A stretch of DNA of 16,905 nucleotides from DHVE2 group archaeon. GTDB lineage: Archaea; Thermoplasmatota; Thermoplasmata; Thermoplasmatales; Aciduliprofundaceae. The notes below the pieces were generated by a model, which was given only the letters and a program-made list of their open reading frames with translations, was not told the DNA's origin and searched no databases. The stretch is taken from assembly GCA_015520975.1 (NCBI GenBank), contig WAOZ01000086.1, positions 1 to 16,905 on the forward strand. Direction: 5' to 3'. Shown here one piece after another: positions 7,732 to 15,968 of the stretch (the stretch's first letter is position 1; each line of letters starts with the position of its first letter). Position numbers and translations under genes: made by a program.

Positions 7732-8795
7732 TACTCACCTCCTTCCCGCAGCCCCTCAAACTCGTGCAGCTCATCTTCTCTGAAATCCATCACCGGCGGT
7801 GGATCATCGGTTATTCCGGGCGTGTAATTGAAAACTTTCTGCAGGTCATGGGCCACGATGCCGAACAGCCTATAAAGCGGGATATCCACCGGGCACGCCT
7901 GCTGGCACAGACCACAGCCTATGCACGAGGTGCCCATATGTACGAGTCTGCCGAGATGGAACAGAACCTTATCCGTGGGCAGCCTTATACCCTCTTTATC
8001 ATCCGCCCAGTCGTAGTATTTATCCGGGTTGTATTCGAAAATCGTGCGGTCTTCAAAGAAACATTCCTTGCAGAAACAAATTGGGCACATATTTTTGCAG
8101 TTATGGCAGTTGAGACACGAGGATAGAAAATCCTCAATCCCCTTTCTGCCCCCTGTAATGCGCTCATTTTCAAGCCACTTAGCTCTGTTTTCACGGTGTA
8201 TTCTAACCCATTTTTCCGCGTCCCGCTCTCCGGGAGTTATGCCAAGAGCGCTGAGAAACTCAGAGCCTTTCTCGCTAAGCGGGAAAAACACAGGATCATC
8301 TGTACCAAAAAGTCCGTAGCCCACATCTCCCACATTTTCCACGGGCACGGGATACTCGCATATTTTACACGCCTCCCTTACGCTGTCACTTATTTTTCCG
8401 CTTTGCATCTCGTCCAGCAAAGTTTCCAGCTCAATTTTTTTCTTGGCGTAATCACGCACATGAACGGTGCCGGGGCAGTCATAAACCAGCACGATTATGT
8501 TATCTGGTTTGATCTGATTGAATTTAACCAGTTCTTTAAATGTTCGCGCCTCGCATGGACGCAGTATGGCAAGCGTTTTTCTCGGTGCATCACCCAATCT
8601 CGTGATGCGGCGCAGCATATCAGCACCGTTCCACTGCATAACCGGCGCAATCGGCACGAGCTTGTCCACATCCCGTTTTGATGTTATCAGCGCGTGGGTG
8701 TAGGATGTCTCGGTGGGTGTCGGAGCCATCACCGCACCGATGAGCCCTTTGCTCATCGCCGTTTTTATGAATTCCCTGAGTTTTTCATTGCTCAT
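7731..8795 (-). CDS. FrhB/FdhB-like F420 or NAD(P)H oxidoreductase subunit with extra iron-sulfur motifs
   Basis: The 354-residue protein has the FrhB/FdhB N-terminal region (ILRPCEARTFKELVKF, 77-92; VYDCPGT, 104-110), a family of FAD-containing coenzyme F420 dehydrogenases that also includes NAD(P)H- and ferredoxin-using members. Next come Cys143/Cys146, then an unusually cysteine-dense stretch at 227-245 (Cys227, 230, 233, 237, 240, 242, 245) and a classical ferredoxin motif CIGCGLCQQACP (Cys291/294/297/301). Its likely role is electron entry or exit for the Hdr complex, as FdhB serves HdrABC in formate-grown methanogens; no FdhA is in this window. The start at 8795 (MSNEKL) is chosen because GGAGGTGATTCGA precedes it; an upstream in-frame ATG at 8843 would only add 16 residues lying wholly within mvhD. 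It overlaps mvhD by 11 bases. F420 versus NAD(P)H cannot be decided by eye. Confidence 0.8.
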   Translation of the reverse strand: MSNEKLREFIKTAMSKGLIGAVMAPTPTETSYTHALITSKRDVDKLVPIAPVMQWNGADMLRRITRLGDAPRKTLAILRPCEARTFKELVKFNQIKPDNIIVLVYDCPGTVHVRDYAKKKIELETLLDEMQSGKISDSVREACKICEYPVPVENVGDVGYGLFGTDDPVFFPLSEKGSEFLSALGITPGERDAEKWVRIHRENRAKWLENERITGGRKGIEDFLSSCLNCHNCKNMCPICFCKECFFEDRTIFEYNPDKYYDWADDKEGIRLPTDKVLFHLGRLVHMGTSCIGCGLCQQACPVDIPLYRLFGIVAHDLQKVFNYTPGITDDPPPVMDFREDELHEFEGLREGGE

Positions 8796-9237
8796 TCGAA
8801 TCACCTCCAAGTGAGTCGATGTACTTGAACTCCGATTGCCCACGGCGTTTTATATAATCCGTGTATTCGTTCATCACCTGCGCGAATTTCTGGCCCTCGC
8901 TTGCGGAGATCCATTCAAGACGGACACGGGTATCGTCAAAGCCCAGAGATTTCAGAACCGTTTTGACTATGGCCACTCTTCTCCTCGCTTTGAAATTGCC
9001 GCTGATGTAATGGCAATCTCCCGGATGACAGCCGCCGAGTATGGTGGCATCCGCACCTTCCTGCAGGGCACGGAGCAGATATACCGGGTCCACGGTAGAT
9101 GAGCACATCACACGAATGGGTCTAATGCTTGACGGATAGTGCAGACGCGATGTGCCCGCGAGATCCGCAGCGGCCGATGTGCACCAGTTGCAGAAAAATC
9201 CGACTATTACTGGTTCCTGCTTCTCTTCTTTATTCAT
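8785..9237 (-). CDS. mvhD: MvhD-type [2Fe-2S] electron transfer subunit
   Basis: This 150-residue protein is the delta subunit that, in methanogens, connects HdrA to its electron donor (hydrogenase MvhAG or formate dehydrogenase) through a [2Fe-2S] cluster. The five conserved cysteines are all present: FFCNWC (16, 19), MC (45), GGC (70) and GDC (75), with the characteristic GCHPGDCHY stretch. It is a stand-alone gene, not fused to HdrA or QmoB. Its ATG overlaps the stop of the second HdrA-like gene by four bases and has GGAGG upstream. No hydrogenase subunits follow it here; the next gene is an FrhB/FdhB-like protein, which is therefore its most likely donor or acceptor. Family assignment is secure. 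Confidence 0.93.
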   Translation of the reverse strand: MNKEEKQEPVIVGFFCNWCTSAAADLAGTSRLHYPSSIRPIRVMCSSTVDPVYLLRALQEGADATILGGCHPGDCHYISGNFKARRRVAIVKTVLKSLGFDDTRVRLEWISASEGQKFAQVMNEYTDYIKRRGQSEFKYIDSLGGDSNEQ

Positions 9238-11768
9238 TTCACAACCTCCTTCACGATTTCAAACATCTGGTCGGCACGATACGAAATAATGAACGCCGCA
9301 CCGCTCGGGCATACATTGGCGCACGCGCCACAGCCCTCACACAGCGCGGGTTCCACCTTCGCGATTTTATCTTCCTCATCTATGTATCTTGCTTTTGTGA
9401 AACAGGCTTCCACGCATATGCCGCATCCAGCACAGCGGCGTGGATTGGTCACGCTCAACCATTTACCAGCTGGTGAGTCAAACTCTCTCATAAGGAAAAG
9501 TGCGTTTTGAGCCACTGCTTCACCGTGAATAATCTGTGACTCCACGGGCATGGGCGAATGCGAGAAGCCCGAGATGAAAATCCCACCCGTGTACTGGTCG
9601 AAGGGTCTCATTTTTATATTCGTGTTCTCCACATGAAGAAGCGGGTCCTCTTCAACGCCCTTCACAAAACCATCTTCGTCGAGTTCAAGGGATAGCATCT
9701 CGGCGATTTTTAGGGTTAATTGAGAGACCTTGACTGTTATTGTATCACCTTCACCGCGCGTTGCAGATGGCGGTGAAAGGTCGAGAAGAGAGTAAGAGCG
9801 CATAAGTTCGTATTTTGGAACATTGCCATGCCGCGCGGCAAGTATCGCGCCTAATCTGGCATGATGCGTGTTCACCCCTCCGCCGATAGTATCTCCTTTT
9901 TCGATTTCGCCATCGTCGGCCAGTATGAGCACACCGTGCTCGATAACTGTATCGCCGATCTTTGTTCTGAACGAGCCTATTTTTCCCTCTATGCTTTCGA
10001 TTTCGCCATTGAGCAGTGTAACGCGGGATAACGCATCGTTTTTTAGAGATTCGTACCATTTCAGAAACTCTGCTCTGGACATACGCAGAGATGCTGGAAG
10101 TATGCCGGTCACATCCTCTGGTGGAGTGAAATCATCTGCGAGAAGATAGACCTTAATATGTCGTGAAAGTTCTGCGGCTATGACAAGTGCTGCGACGGAG
10201 TTTCCTATGACCAGTGCGGCTTTAACAGGGTCTTTTCTGGGTATATCCACATAGTAATCTCTCTTCACTTTTTCAATAGCCGCTCTCACAAGCGCAGAGA
10301 TTTTGCGCGAATCCGCGCCCACTCTCGCACCATGCTCTTTTAACTGCACATAGTGTATGCAGGTTGGAGGTATGCCCGCCCTGTCCGCTATTTTCTCCAG
10401 TTTTGTTTCAAAATGCATGGGCGAGCAGGCAGCAAACACCACTCTGTTTGCGCCACTTTTCTTTATCTCGCTGATTATTCTCTTCGGCTCAAGGCATAAA
10501 TATGGTATATAAACAGTGTGATCCGCTTTGACATTTAATGACAGCCCCTCAAGCGCACATTCGCATACGAAAAGCGCGACCTTCGGATTGAAATCATCTT
10601 TTATGTATTCATGTGGGGTATCTTCCTCCACAACAGGCGGGGAGATGTAGCGTTCAGCCTCTCTAACGATAGCGGTGCCATCGTAAATGGATTCCGGATT
10701 GCTCAGAGGTCTGACAAATTCACCCATTGCAAACACGCCATCTCTTGTGGTCTCAAGTGAGTACGGTCTTGTTAAAGCGAAGCCGTTTTCGATTTCAATA
10801 CCCGCAGCGTCTGCAAGTTTCGACCACCACTCTGAAGGCTTCTGGCCCGCTGCAATAACGAACAGCTCCAGCTCATCACCGTTTACAACGACATTATCGC
10901 CGCTTTGCGAAATAGTGAAGTTGTCTATTATGTGCAGATTCACACCCTTATCACGCGCTATATCCAGAAGTCGGAGTTGGCCTTTGCCGTAAAGTCGCAC
11001 TTCGCGCAGGTACACATGCACATCCACATCCTTACTGAGCTCTTTAACCTTGATTGCCTGCCAGAGGATTCGCGCGACCTCTTCGTACGAGCCGAGGAAG
11101 CTTTTGAAGCCGGCGGGTGCGAAGAATCCAATGGTTCTCGGAATCTTGCCATCACTCGGCCTGGTCAGATGTTTTATATCCTCGCCCACGCCCCAGAACA
11201 GGAGCTCGAACTCTGAAGATTTGAGAACATTTTTAAGCCCGTATCCGAACTCGCTAACATCGGCTTCTTCGAATTCTGGGGCGAGAATCACGGCCTCTGC
11301 ACTTTCTTCAACTATCCTCTCCTCCGGGATATTTATCGCCTTTGCGGGACATACATCCACACAGTTTTCGGGATTTGGGATGGTGTATATGCCCGGGCTG
11401 AGCGGAAGACGTTTGACCGTGGCACCGCATTTTTCAACGCAGATGTCGCACCCCAAGCATTTCCATTCATCCACCACGGGCGGTGTGGTTCTGAATTTTA
11501 CCTTGAAGTTTCCGGGAGCGCCTTCGACGCTCAGAATCTCGGAGTTGTGATAAACGGTTATGTTGCCCGTGATGCGATACATCTTTTTTAAGAACAGCTT
11601 GAGACAGCCGTTGCACAGGTTTCTCGGCTGCTGAATCTGGAGTTGGGAGCGTATCTCGCTTATGTAGTTTCCGCGGTTGAGCAGTACCACTTTATGACCG
11701 TATCTCGCGAAATTTGCCGCGGCCCTCAAAGATGCCACATTTGTGCCGAAAATCAGAACCTTGCCCAT
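9234..11768 (-). CDS. Second HdrA-like protein: two degenerate HdrA units in tandem
   Basis: The 844-residue protein is built from two HdrA-like units. Unit one (1-380) lacks the HdrA N-terminal cysteine domain and starts with a Rossmann fold whose glycine motif is altered (GTNVAS, 8-13). It then has CLGCDICVEKC (104-114), with a second cluster split by an insertion (CVDVCP, 136-141). Unit two opens with the HdrA N-terminal domain (about 395-505: CEC at 402-404, Cys425, CSP at 448-450), has a second altered Rossmann motif (GNSVAA, 522-527), and ends with two intact ferredoxin motifs (Cys779/782/785/789 and 810/813/816/820). Either FAD site may be weakened or lost, so this is probably an electron-relaying partner of the intact HdrA upstream, reminiscent of QmoB beside QmoA. 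The start follows the upstream stop by one base and has GGAGGTG. Homology to HdrA is certain, its cofactor content is not. Confidence 0.85.
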   Translation of the reverse strand: MGKVLIFGTNVASLRAAANFARYGHKVVLLNRGNYISEIRSQLQIQQPRNLCNGCLKLFLKKMYRITGNITVYHNSEILSVEGAPGNFKVKFRTTPPVVDEWKCLGCDICVEKCGATVKRLPLSPGIYTIPNPENCVDVCPAKAINIPEERIVEESAEAVILAPEFEEADVSEFGYGLKNVLKSSEFELLFWGVGEDIKHLTRPSDGKIPRTIGFFAPAGFKSFLGSYEEVARILWQAIKVKELSKDVDVHVYLREVRLYGKGQLRLLDIARDKGVNLHIIDNFTISQSGDNVVVNGDELELFVIAAGQKPSEWWSKLADAAGIEIENGFALTRPYSLETTRDGVFAMGEFVRPLSNPESIYDGTAIVREAERYISPPVVEEDTPHEYIKDDFNPKVALFVCECALEGLSLNVKADHTVYIPYLCLEPKRIISEIKKSGANRVVFAACSPMHFETKLEKIADRAGIPPTCIHYVQLKEHGARVGADSRKISALVRAAIEKVKRDYYVDIPRKDPVKAALVIGNSVAALVIAAELSRHIKVYLLADDFTPPEDVTGILPASLRMSRAEFLKWYESLKNDALSRVTLLNGEIESIEGKIGSFRTKIGDTVIEHGVLILADDGEIEKGDTIGGGVNTHHARLGAILAARHGNVPKYELMRSYSLLDLSPPSATRGEGDTITVKVSQLTLKIAEMLSLELDEDGFVKGVEEDPLLHVENTNIKMRPFDQYTGGIFISGFSHSPMPVESQIIHGEAVAQNALFLMREFDSPAGKWLSVTNPRRCAGCGICVEACFTKARYIDEEDKIAKVEPALCEGCGACANVCPSGAAFIISYRADQMFEIVKEVVK

Positions 11769-11769
11769 T

Positions 11770-14700
11770 TTAGAGCACCTCCGATAAAATCTCCACAGAA
11801 CGCAGAACTTGTTCTTTTCGGAAATTCACGATGTTTATGGCGGTTGTTGGACAGTTTGCACTGCACGCACCGCAGCCTTCGCACAGTGCTTGATTCACGA
11901 CTGCAACCTGCCTGATGGGATCGATGGTGATGGCACCGTAAGCGCAGGCTTCTTTGCATCTGCCGCAACCGGCACAGATCTCTGTATCCACCTGCGCTAT
12001 AAGCGGCTCTTTCTCAAGCTGTGGTCTGGAAAGCAAAGCGAGTGCTTTGGCTGCTGCACCGCTTGCCTGAGATACGGAGTCTGTGATATCCTTTATAAAC
12101 TGACCTGCACCCGCTATGAATATGCCCGCAACAGGTGTCTCAAGGGGCCGGAGTTTCAGGTGGGTTTCTTTCACCCAGCCCCACTCGTCCACAGGAATGC
12201 GCAGCTTTTTGGCAAGCTCTTTAACGGTTTTGGACGGTACGGCGGCGGTTGCAAGCACCACCATGTCCACCTCAACCTCTACGGGTCTGCCGGTGAGCGT
12301 GTCCACAGCCTGTACCACATACTTATCGCCGACCCTGTAAACTTTTGAAGCCTTTCCTCTGATGAATACCACGCCGTACTCTTCCTTCGCACGGTGGTAA
12401 AATTCCTCATATCCCTTGCCGTTTGAGCGTATGTCTATATAGAATGAATACGCCTGCCCGTCGTGAACCGCGTGTTTGTAAAGCATTGCCTGTTTTATAG
12501 TGTACATGCAGCATATTCTTGAGCAGTACGGCACGCCCCTTGCGGGATCCCTTGAGCCGACGCAATGCAGAAACGCGATTTTTTTCGGAACTTTTCCATC
12601 GCTGGGGCGTTTCGGAATACCCGCCGTGGGCCCTGATGGTGCTAAAAGCCTTTCAAACTGCTGTGCGGTTATCACATCCGGGTAATGCCCACCCAACTCT
12701 GGAAACTGCTCGGCGGGTAAAACTTCGTAGCCCGTGGCGACTATAATCGCTCCGACGGTCTCTTCGTAAAAGGAGTCTTTCATATCAAGGTCTATCGCTT
12801 TTACCTCACACGCATCCACGCACAATCCGCACTTTGCACATCCGCCGCATCCCAGACACCTTTTTGCCTCTTCCACCGCGGATTCGGGTGTCAGACCGAG
12901 ATTGAACTCTGCGAAGGATTGCGTTCTTTCGGAGAGCGGGAGTTTAACCGTGCTCTGGCGCGGTGCAGAGTATGCGATTTCTTTGAACCCTCTGAGTTTG
13001 CTTTTCATCTCAATTTTGACAGGTTCGAGTTTTTCATTGTTTAAATAATGAATGATGTTTCTGGCGGCCCATCGGCCGTAAGCTGCCGCATGTACCCAGT
13101 CCCACGCTCCTGTGACCGCATCACCCGCAGCAAATACGCCTTTTATGGAAGTTTGAAGATAATCATCAACCTTTATCCTACCTCTTTCGGTTTCGATGCC
13201 CACTCTCTCCGCCCATGTGGAATCGGGTACTTCGCCTACAGCAAGAATGACCAGATCCGCATCGTATTTGACATATTCACCCGTTGGTATCGGCGCACGG
13301 CGACCGCTTGAATCCTTTTTGCCCAGACGCATGCGCTCCATTTTTATTCCGTTTTCCGTAATCTCCACGGGCGATACCAGAAACGCGAATTTCACACCTT
13401 CCTCCTCCGCGTCTTTGATCTCTTCTTCGATTGCAGGCATCATCTCACGAACCCTGCGGTATGCTATCGTGACATCCGCACCAAGACGCAGCGCGGTGCG
13501 TGCAGCATCCACAGCGCTGTTTCCGCCGCCAACGACGATAACCTTCTTGCCCCTGAGGTCCAGAGTTTTGCCAAGATTCACATTTTTTAGAAATTCAAGT
13601 GCGTGAATCGCTTTATCCTCACCTTTGAGGTTGAGTTTGCGTTCTTTATGCGTGCCGATGGCCAGCAGTACCGCATCGTATTTTTCGGCAATCTCCCTGA
13701 ATTTCTTTTCATCCACTTCGTAATTGAGAACGAATTTCACGCCCGCATCTATGAGGGGCTGAACTTCGTAATCTATTATCTCCTGTGGAAGACGGTAGGG
13801 AGGTATTCCCACCGCGAGCATACCTCCGATGACAGGGAGTTTATCATAGACGACAACATAATAACCTTCCTTTATGAGATCGTGCGCAGCCATCAACCCT
13901 GCGGCGCCCGCACCGATTATCGCCACGCGCTTACTTTTCTTTTTACCGGGAACAAGCTTGTAAGATTTGCCCTGCTTTTTAGCGTAATCGGCAACGAAGC
14001 GCTTGATTTCCCTTATGGATACCGCCGAATCAAGGTCTCCTCTGGAGCACGCATTTTCGCAGGGATGTGTGCAGATTCTTCCCGCTATGCCTGCAAACGG
14101 CAGGTCTTTCCACACTATTTCTATGGCTCTGTTGAAATCACCTGCCTTTGTGGCGGCCACATATCCCTGCGCGTTGAGGTGCAGAGGACATGCCGCATTG
14201 CATGGGGGTGTGCCAAAATGTGTGATGGTGTATTTAAACGGAACCGCCTGCTCGAAGGGGATATGCGCCGCTTTGCGAACCGCCATTTTCAGGTCAAACT
14301 CGCTCGGCAGATATGTGGGACAGACTTTCGCGCATTCGCCGCAGCCCGTGCATTTGTTCCAGTCAATGTATGTGCTCTTGCGTCTTATTTTAACATTGAA
14401 ATTTCCGAGATACCCGGAGACATCCTTCACCTCGCTGTATGTATAAAGTTTTATATTCGGATGAGAACCTGCATCATTCATCTTCGGAGTTAAAATGCAT
14501 TGTGGACAGTCAAGGGTTGGAAATGTTTCGCTCAAACGAATCATATTCCCTCCAAGTGACGGGTTTTTCTCAACCAAGACGGTTTCGATACCCGCATCTG
14601 CCAGATCAAGTGCGGCCTGTATGCCTGCCACACCGCCCCCTATAACAAGCGCTCGCTTGGTCACCGGTACCTTTACGGGTGTGAGCGATGCGTTGGATTT

Positions 14701-15087
14701 TAGTTTTTCAATGGTGGCGTTTATCATTCTCAGCGCCTTTCTCGTCGCACGCTCAGGGTCGTTTTCATGGGGCCAGGAAACCCACTCTCTTATATTCGCA
14801 ATCTCGACTCTGTACGGATTGAGCCCCGCTCTTGCGGCAGCGTTTCTCATAGTCCTCTCATGCAGTGTTGGGGAGCAGTTTGCAACAACCACACCGTCCA
14901 GATTGTATTTTTTAATGGAATTTTCAATGAGTTGCTGCCCCGGCTGGGAGCACATGAACACATAGGTTGTGGCATATGCAACATCTTTGCGTTTGGAGAT
15001 TTCTTTTGCGAGCCATTTCACATCAATGGTGCCCGCAATGTTCCTGCCGCAGTGGCAGATGAACACACCGATTCGTTTCATAGCCAT
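11770..15087 (-). CDS. hdrA: HdrA with an inserted GltD/NfnB-like NAD(P)H oxidoreductase
   Basis: At 1105 residues this is a complete HdrA interrupted by a second flavoenzyme. HdrA part one has the N-terminal cluster domain (Cys11, Cys13, Cys46, Cys71), an intact FAD motif GGGVAG (150-155), DCPQC (193-197) and ferredoxin CTGCGECAKVCP (246-257). From about 290 to 740 comes a GltD/NfnB-type module: iron-sulfur helical domain (PPCNAACP, ICTHPCENACS; 294-348), FAD motif GAGAAG (392-397), and NAD(P) motif GGGNSAVD (520-527) followed by AYRRVRE (542-548), a pattern common in NADPH-using relatives. HdrA then resumes: a cysteine-rich junction (744-760), HCVGSRD (841-847), CSRICC (855-860) and two ferredoxin motifs (Cys1038-1048, Cys1069-1079). 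HdrA is the bifurcating flavoprotein of Hdr complexes; the insert would let it exchange hydride with NAD(P)H. The first ATG, after GGAGGTG, is preferred; it overlaps hdrB by 10 bases. Confidence 0.93.
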   Translation of the reverse strand: MAMKRIGVFICHCGRNIAGTIDVKWLAKEISKRKDVAYATTYVFMCSQPGQQLIENSIKKYNLDGVVVANCSPTLHERTMRNAAARAGLNPYRVEIANIREWVSWPHENDPERATRKALRMINATIEKLKSNASLTPVKVPVTKRALVIGGGVAGIQAALDLADAGIETVLVEKNPSLGGNMIRLSETFPTLDCPQCILTPKMNDAGSHPNIKLYTYSEVKDVSGYLGNFNVKIRRKSTYIDWNKCTGCGECAKVCPTYLPSEFDLKMAVRKAAHIPFEQAVPFKYTITHFGTPPCNAACPLHLNAQGYVAATKAGDFNRAIEIVWKDLPFAGIAGRICTHPCENACSRGDLDSAVSIREIKRFVADYAKKQGKSYKLVPGKKKSKRVAIIGAGAAGLMAAHDLIKEGYYVVVYDKLPVIGGMLAVGIPPYRLPQEIIDYEVQPLIDAGVKFVLNYEVDEKKFREIAEKYDAVLLAIGTHKERKLNLKGEDKAIHALEFLKNVNLGKTLDLRGKKVIVVGGGNSAVDAARTALRLGADVTIAYRRVREMMPAIEEEIKDAEEEGVKFAFLVSPVEITENGIKMERMRLGKKDSSGRRAPIPTGEYVKYDADLVILAVGEVPDSTWAERVGIETERGRIKVDDYLQTSIKGVFAAGDAVTGAWDWVHAAAYGRWAARNIIHYLNNEKLEPVKIEMKSKLRGFKEIAYSAPRQSTVKLPLSERTQSFAEFNLGLTPESAVEEAKRCLGCGGCAKCGLCVDACEVKAIDLDMKDSFYEETVGAIIVATGYEVLPAEQFPELGGHYPDVITAQQFERLLAPSGPTAGIPKRPSDGKVPKKIAFLHCVGSRDPARGVPYCSRICCMYTIKQAMLYKHAVHDGQAYSFYIDIRSNGKGYEEFYHRAKEEYGVVFIRGKASKVYRVGDKYVVQAVDTLTGRPVEVEVDMVVLATAAVPSKTVKELAKKLRIPVDEWGWVKETHLKLRPLETPVAGIFIAGAGQFIKDITDSVSQASGAAAKALALLSRPQLEKEPLIAQVDTEICAGCGRCKEACAYGAITIDPIRQVAVVNQALCEGCGACSANCPTTAINIVNFRKEQVLRSVEILSEVL

Positions 15088-15959
15088 TTACGAAGCACCT
15101 CCTCTGGTGAAACATAATGTCTGTCAAAATGAAGCACAGAACGATTCAGCCCGAAAGCGATGGCCATAAGCTGCGTGAAATAAACCACGGGCATGGGTTC
15201 GAAATCGGGATGAGCACGAAGCACGAGCTCCTGACGGCGGTCAAGATTGAAAAAGCAAAGCGGACAGGATGTAACTATCACATCTGCACCGGCGCGACGC
15301 GCGGTGGATATGAGTTTATATGTGCGCTGTGCCACGAGATCTTTCTTATCCACCGTGTGATACGATCCGCAGCATTCATTTTTGAGAGGATAGTCTATAA
15401 CATCCGCTCCAAGGGATTCTAGCAGATTCTCCAAAATTGTGGGATTTTCCACAGAGTCTATCGCAACGGAATCGGGTCTCAGAAGAAGACATCCATAATA
15501 CGGTGCAACTTTCAGACCTTGAAGCGAATTTTTAACCGCATCTTTGACCTCCTCGAAGCCCTTATCCTCGATTAACTGTAGATAATGAACAACCTCAATC
15601 GTTCCATTGTAGTTGGGTTCCTCATCCATAAATGCGCTTAGGGTATTGAGTCGCTCTTCGTTGCTCATCACATCAAGATGCGCTCTTTTCAGGTTGTTGT
15701 AGCACATAGAGCATACTGCAACAAGTTTGTTTGTGCCGATTTGCTGGGATTGTTCCTCTGCACGGATGAGATTGCGCAGGTTTGCTATAACGAATTTCAC
15801 ACTATCCTTAGCCAGACCGTACACGGCTCCACAGCATGTCCAGTTTTCCAGTTCGTGGAATTCGTATCCAAGCACTTTTGCAGTGCTTATAGCGCTGTCT
15901 TCAAGGTTTTTTGCAAGGCCCTTGAGTGTGCAGCCCGGATAATACATAACTTTTTCCAT
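15078..15959 (-). CDS. hdrB: Heterodisulfide reductase subunit B (two complete CCG motifs)
   Basis: This 293-residue protein is the disulfide-reducing subunit of soluble HdrABC, which in methanogens splits CoM-S-S-CoB at two noncubane [4Fe-4S] clusters. Both CCG motifs are intact: Cys10, Cys42-Cys43, Cys83 and Cys86 for the first, and Cys157, Cys196-Cys197, Cys232 and Cys235 for the second. A full ligand set implies real catalysis and is a clear contrast to the cysteine-poor CCG protein further down the operon. The native substrate is unknown: outside methanogens Hdr-type subunits act on other disulfides or pass electrons to a partner. The gene starts 9 bases after hdrC with GAGGTGGAAGG immediately upstream, and its end overlaps hdrA by 10 bases. 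Confidence 0.95.
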   Translation of the reverse strand: MEKVMYYPGCTLKGLAKNLEDSAISTAKVLGYEFHELENWTCCGAVYGLAKDSVKFVIANLRNLIRAEEQSQQIGTNKLVAVCSMCYNNLKRAHLDVMSNEERLNTLSAFMDEEPNYNGTIEVVHYLQLIEDKGFEEVKDAVKNSLQGLKVAPYYGCLLLRPDSVAIDSVENPTILENLLESLGADVIDYPLKNECCGSYHTVDKKDLVAQRTYKLISTARRAGADVIVTSCPLCFFNLDRRQELVLRAHPDFEPMPVVYFTQLMAIAFGLNRSVLHFDRHYVSPEEVLRKWL

Positions 15960-15968
15960 CCTTCCACC

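Noticed and set aside
8796..8843. Longer N-terminus for the FrhB-like protein starting at 8843
   Set aside because: The added residues lie wholly inside mvhD and look unlike protein family sequence; a strong ribosome binding site fits the ATG at 8795.
11770..15087. Reading the 1105-residue protein as a sequencing fusion of hdrA and gltD
   Set aside because: The GltD-like module is inserted within HdrA in a continuous frame with HdrA sequence on both sides, which a simple end-to-end fusion or frameshift would not give.
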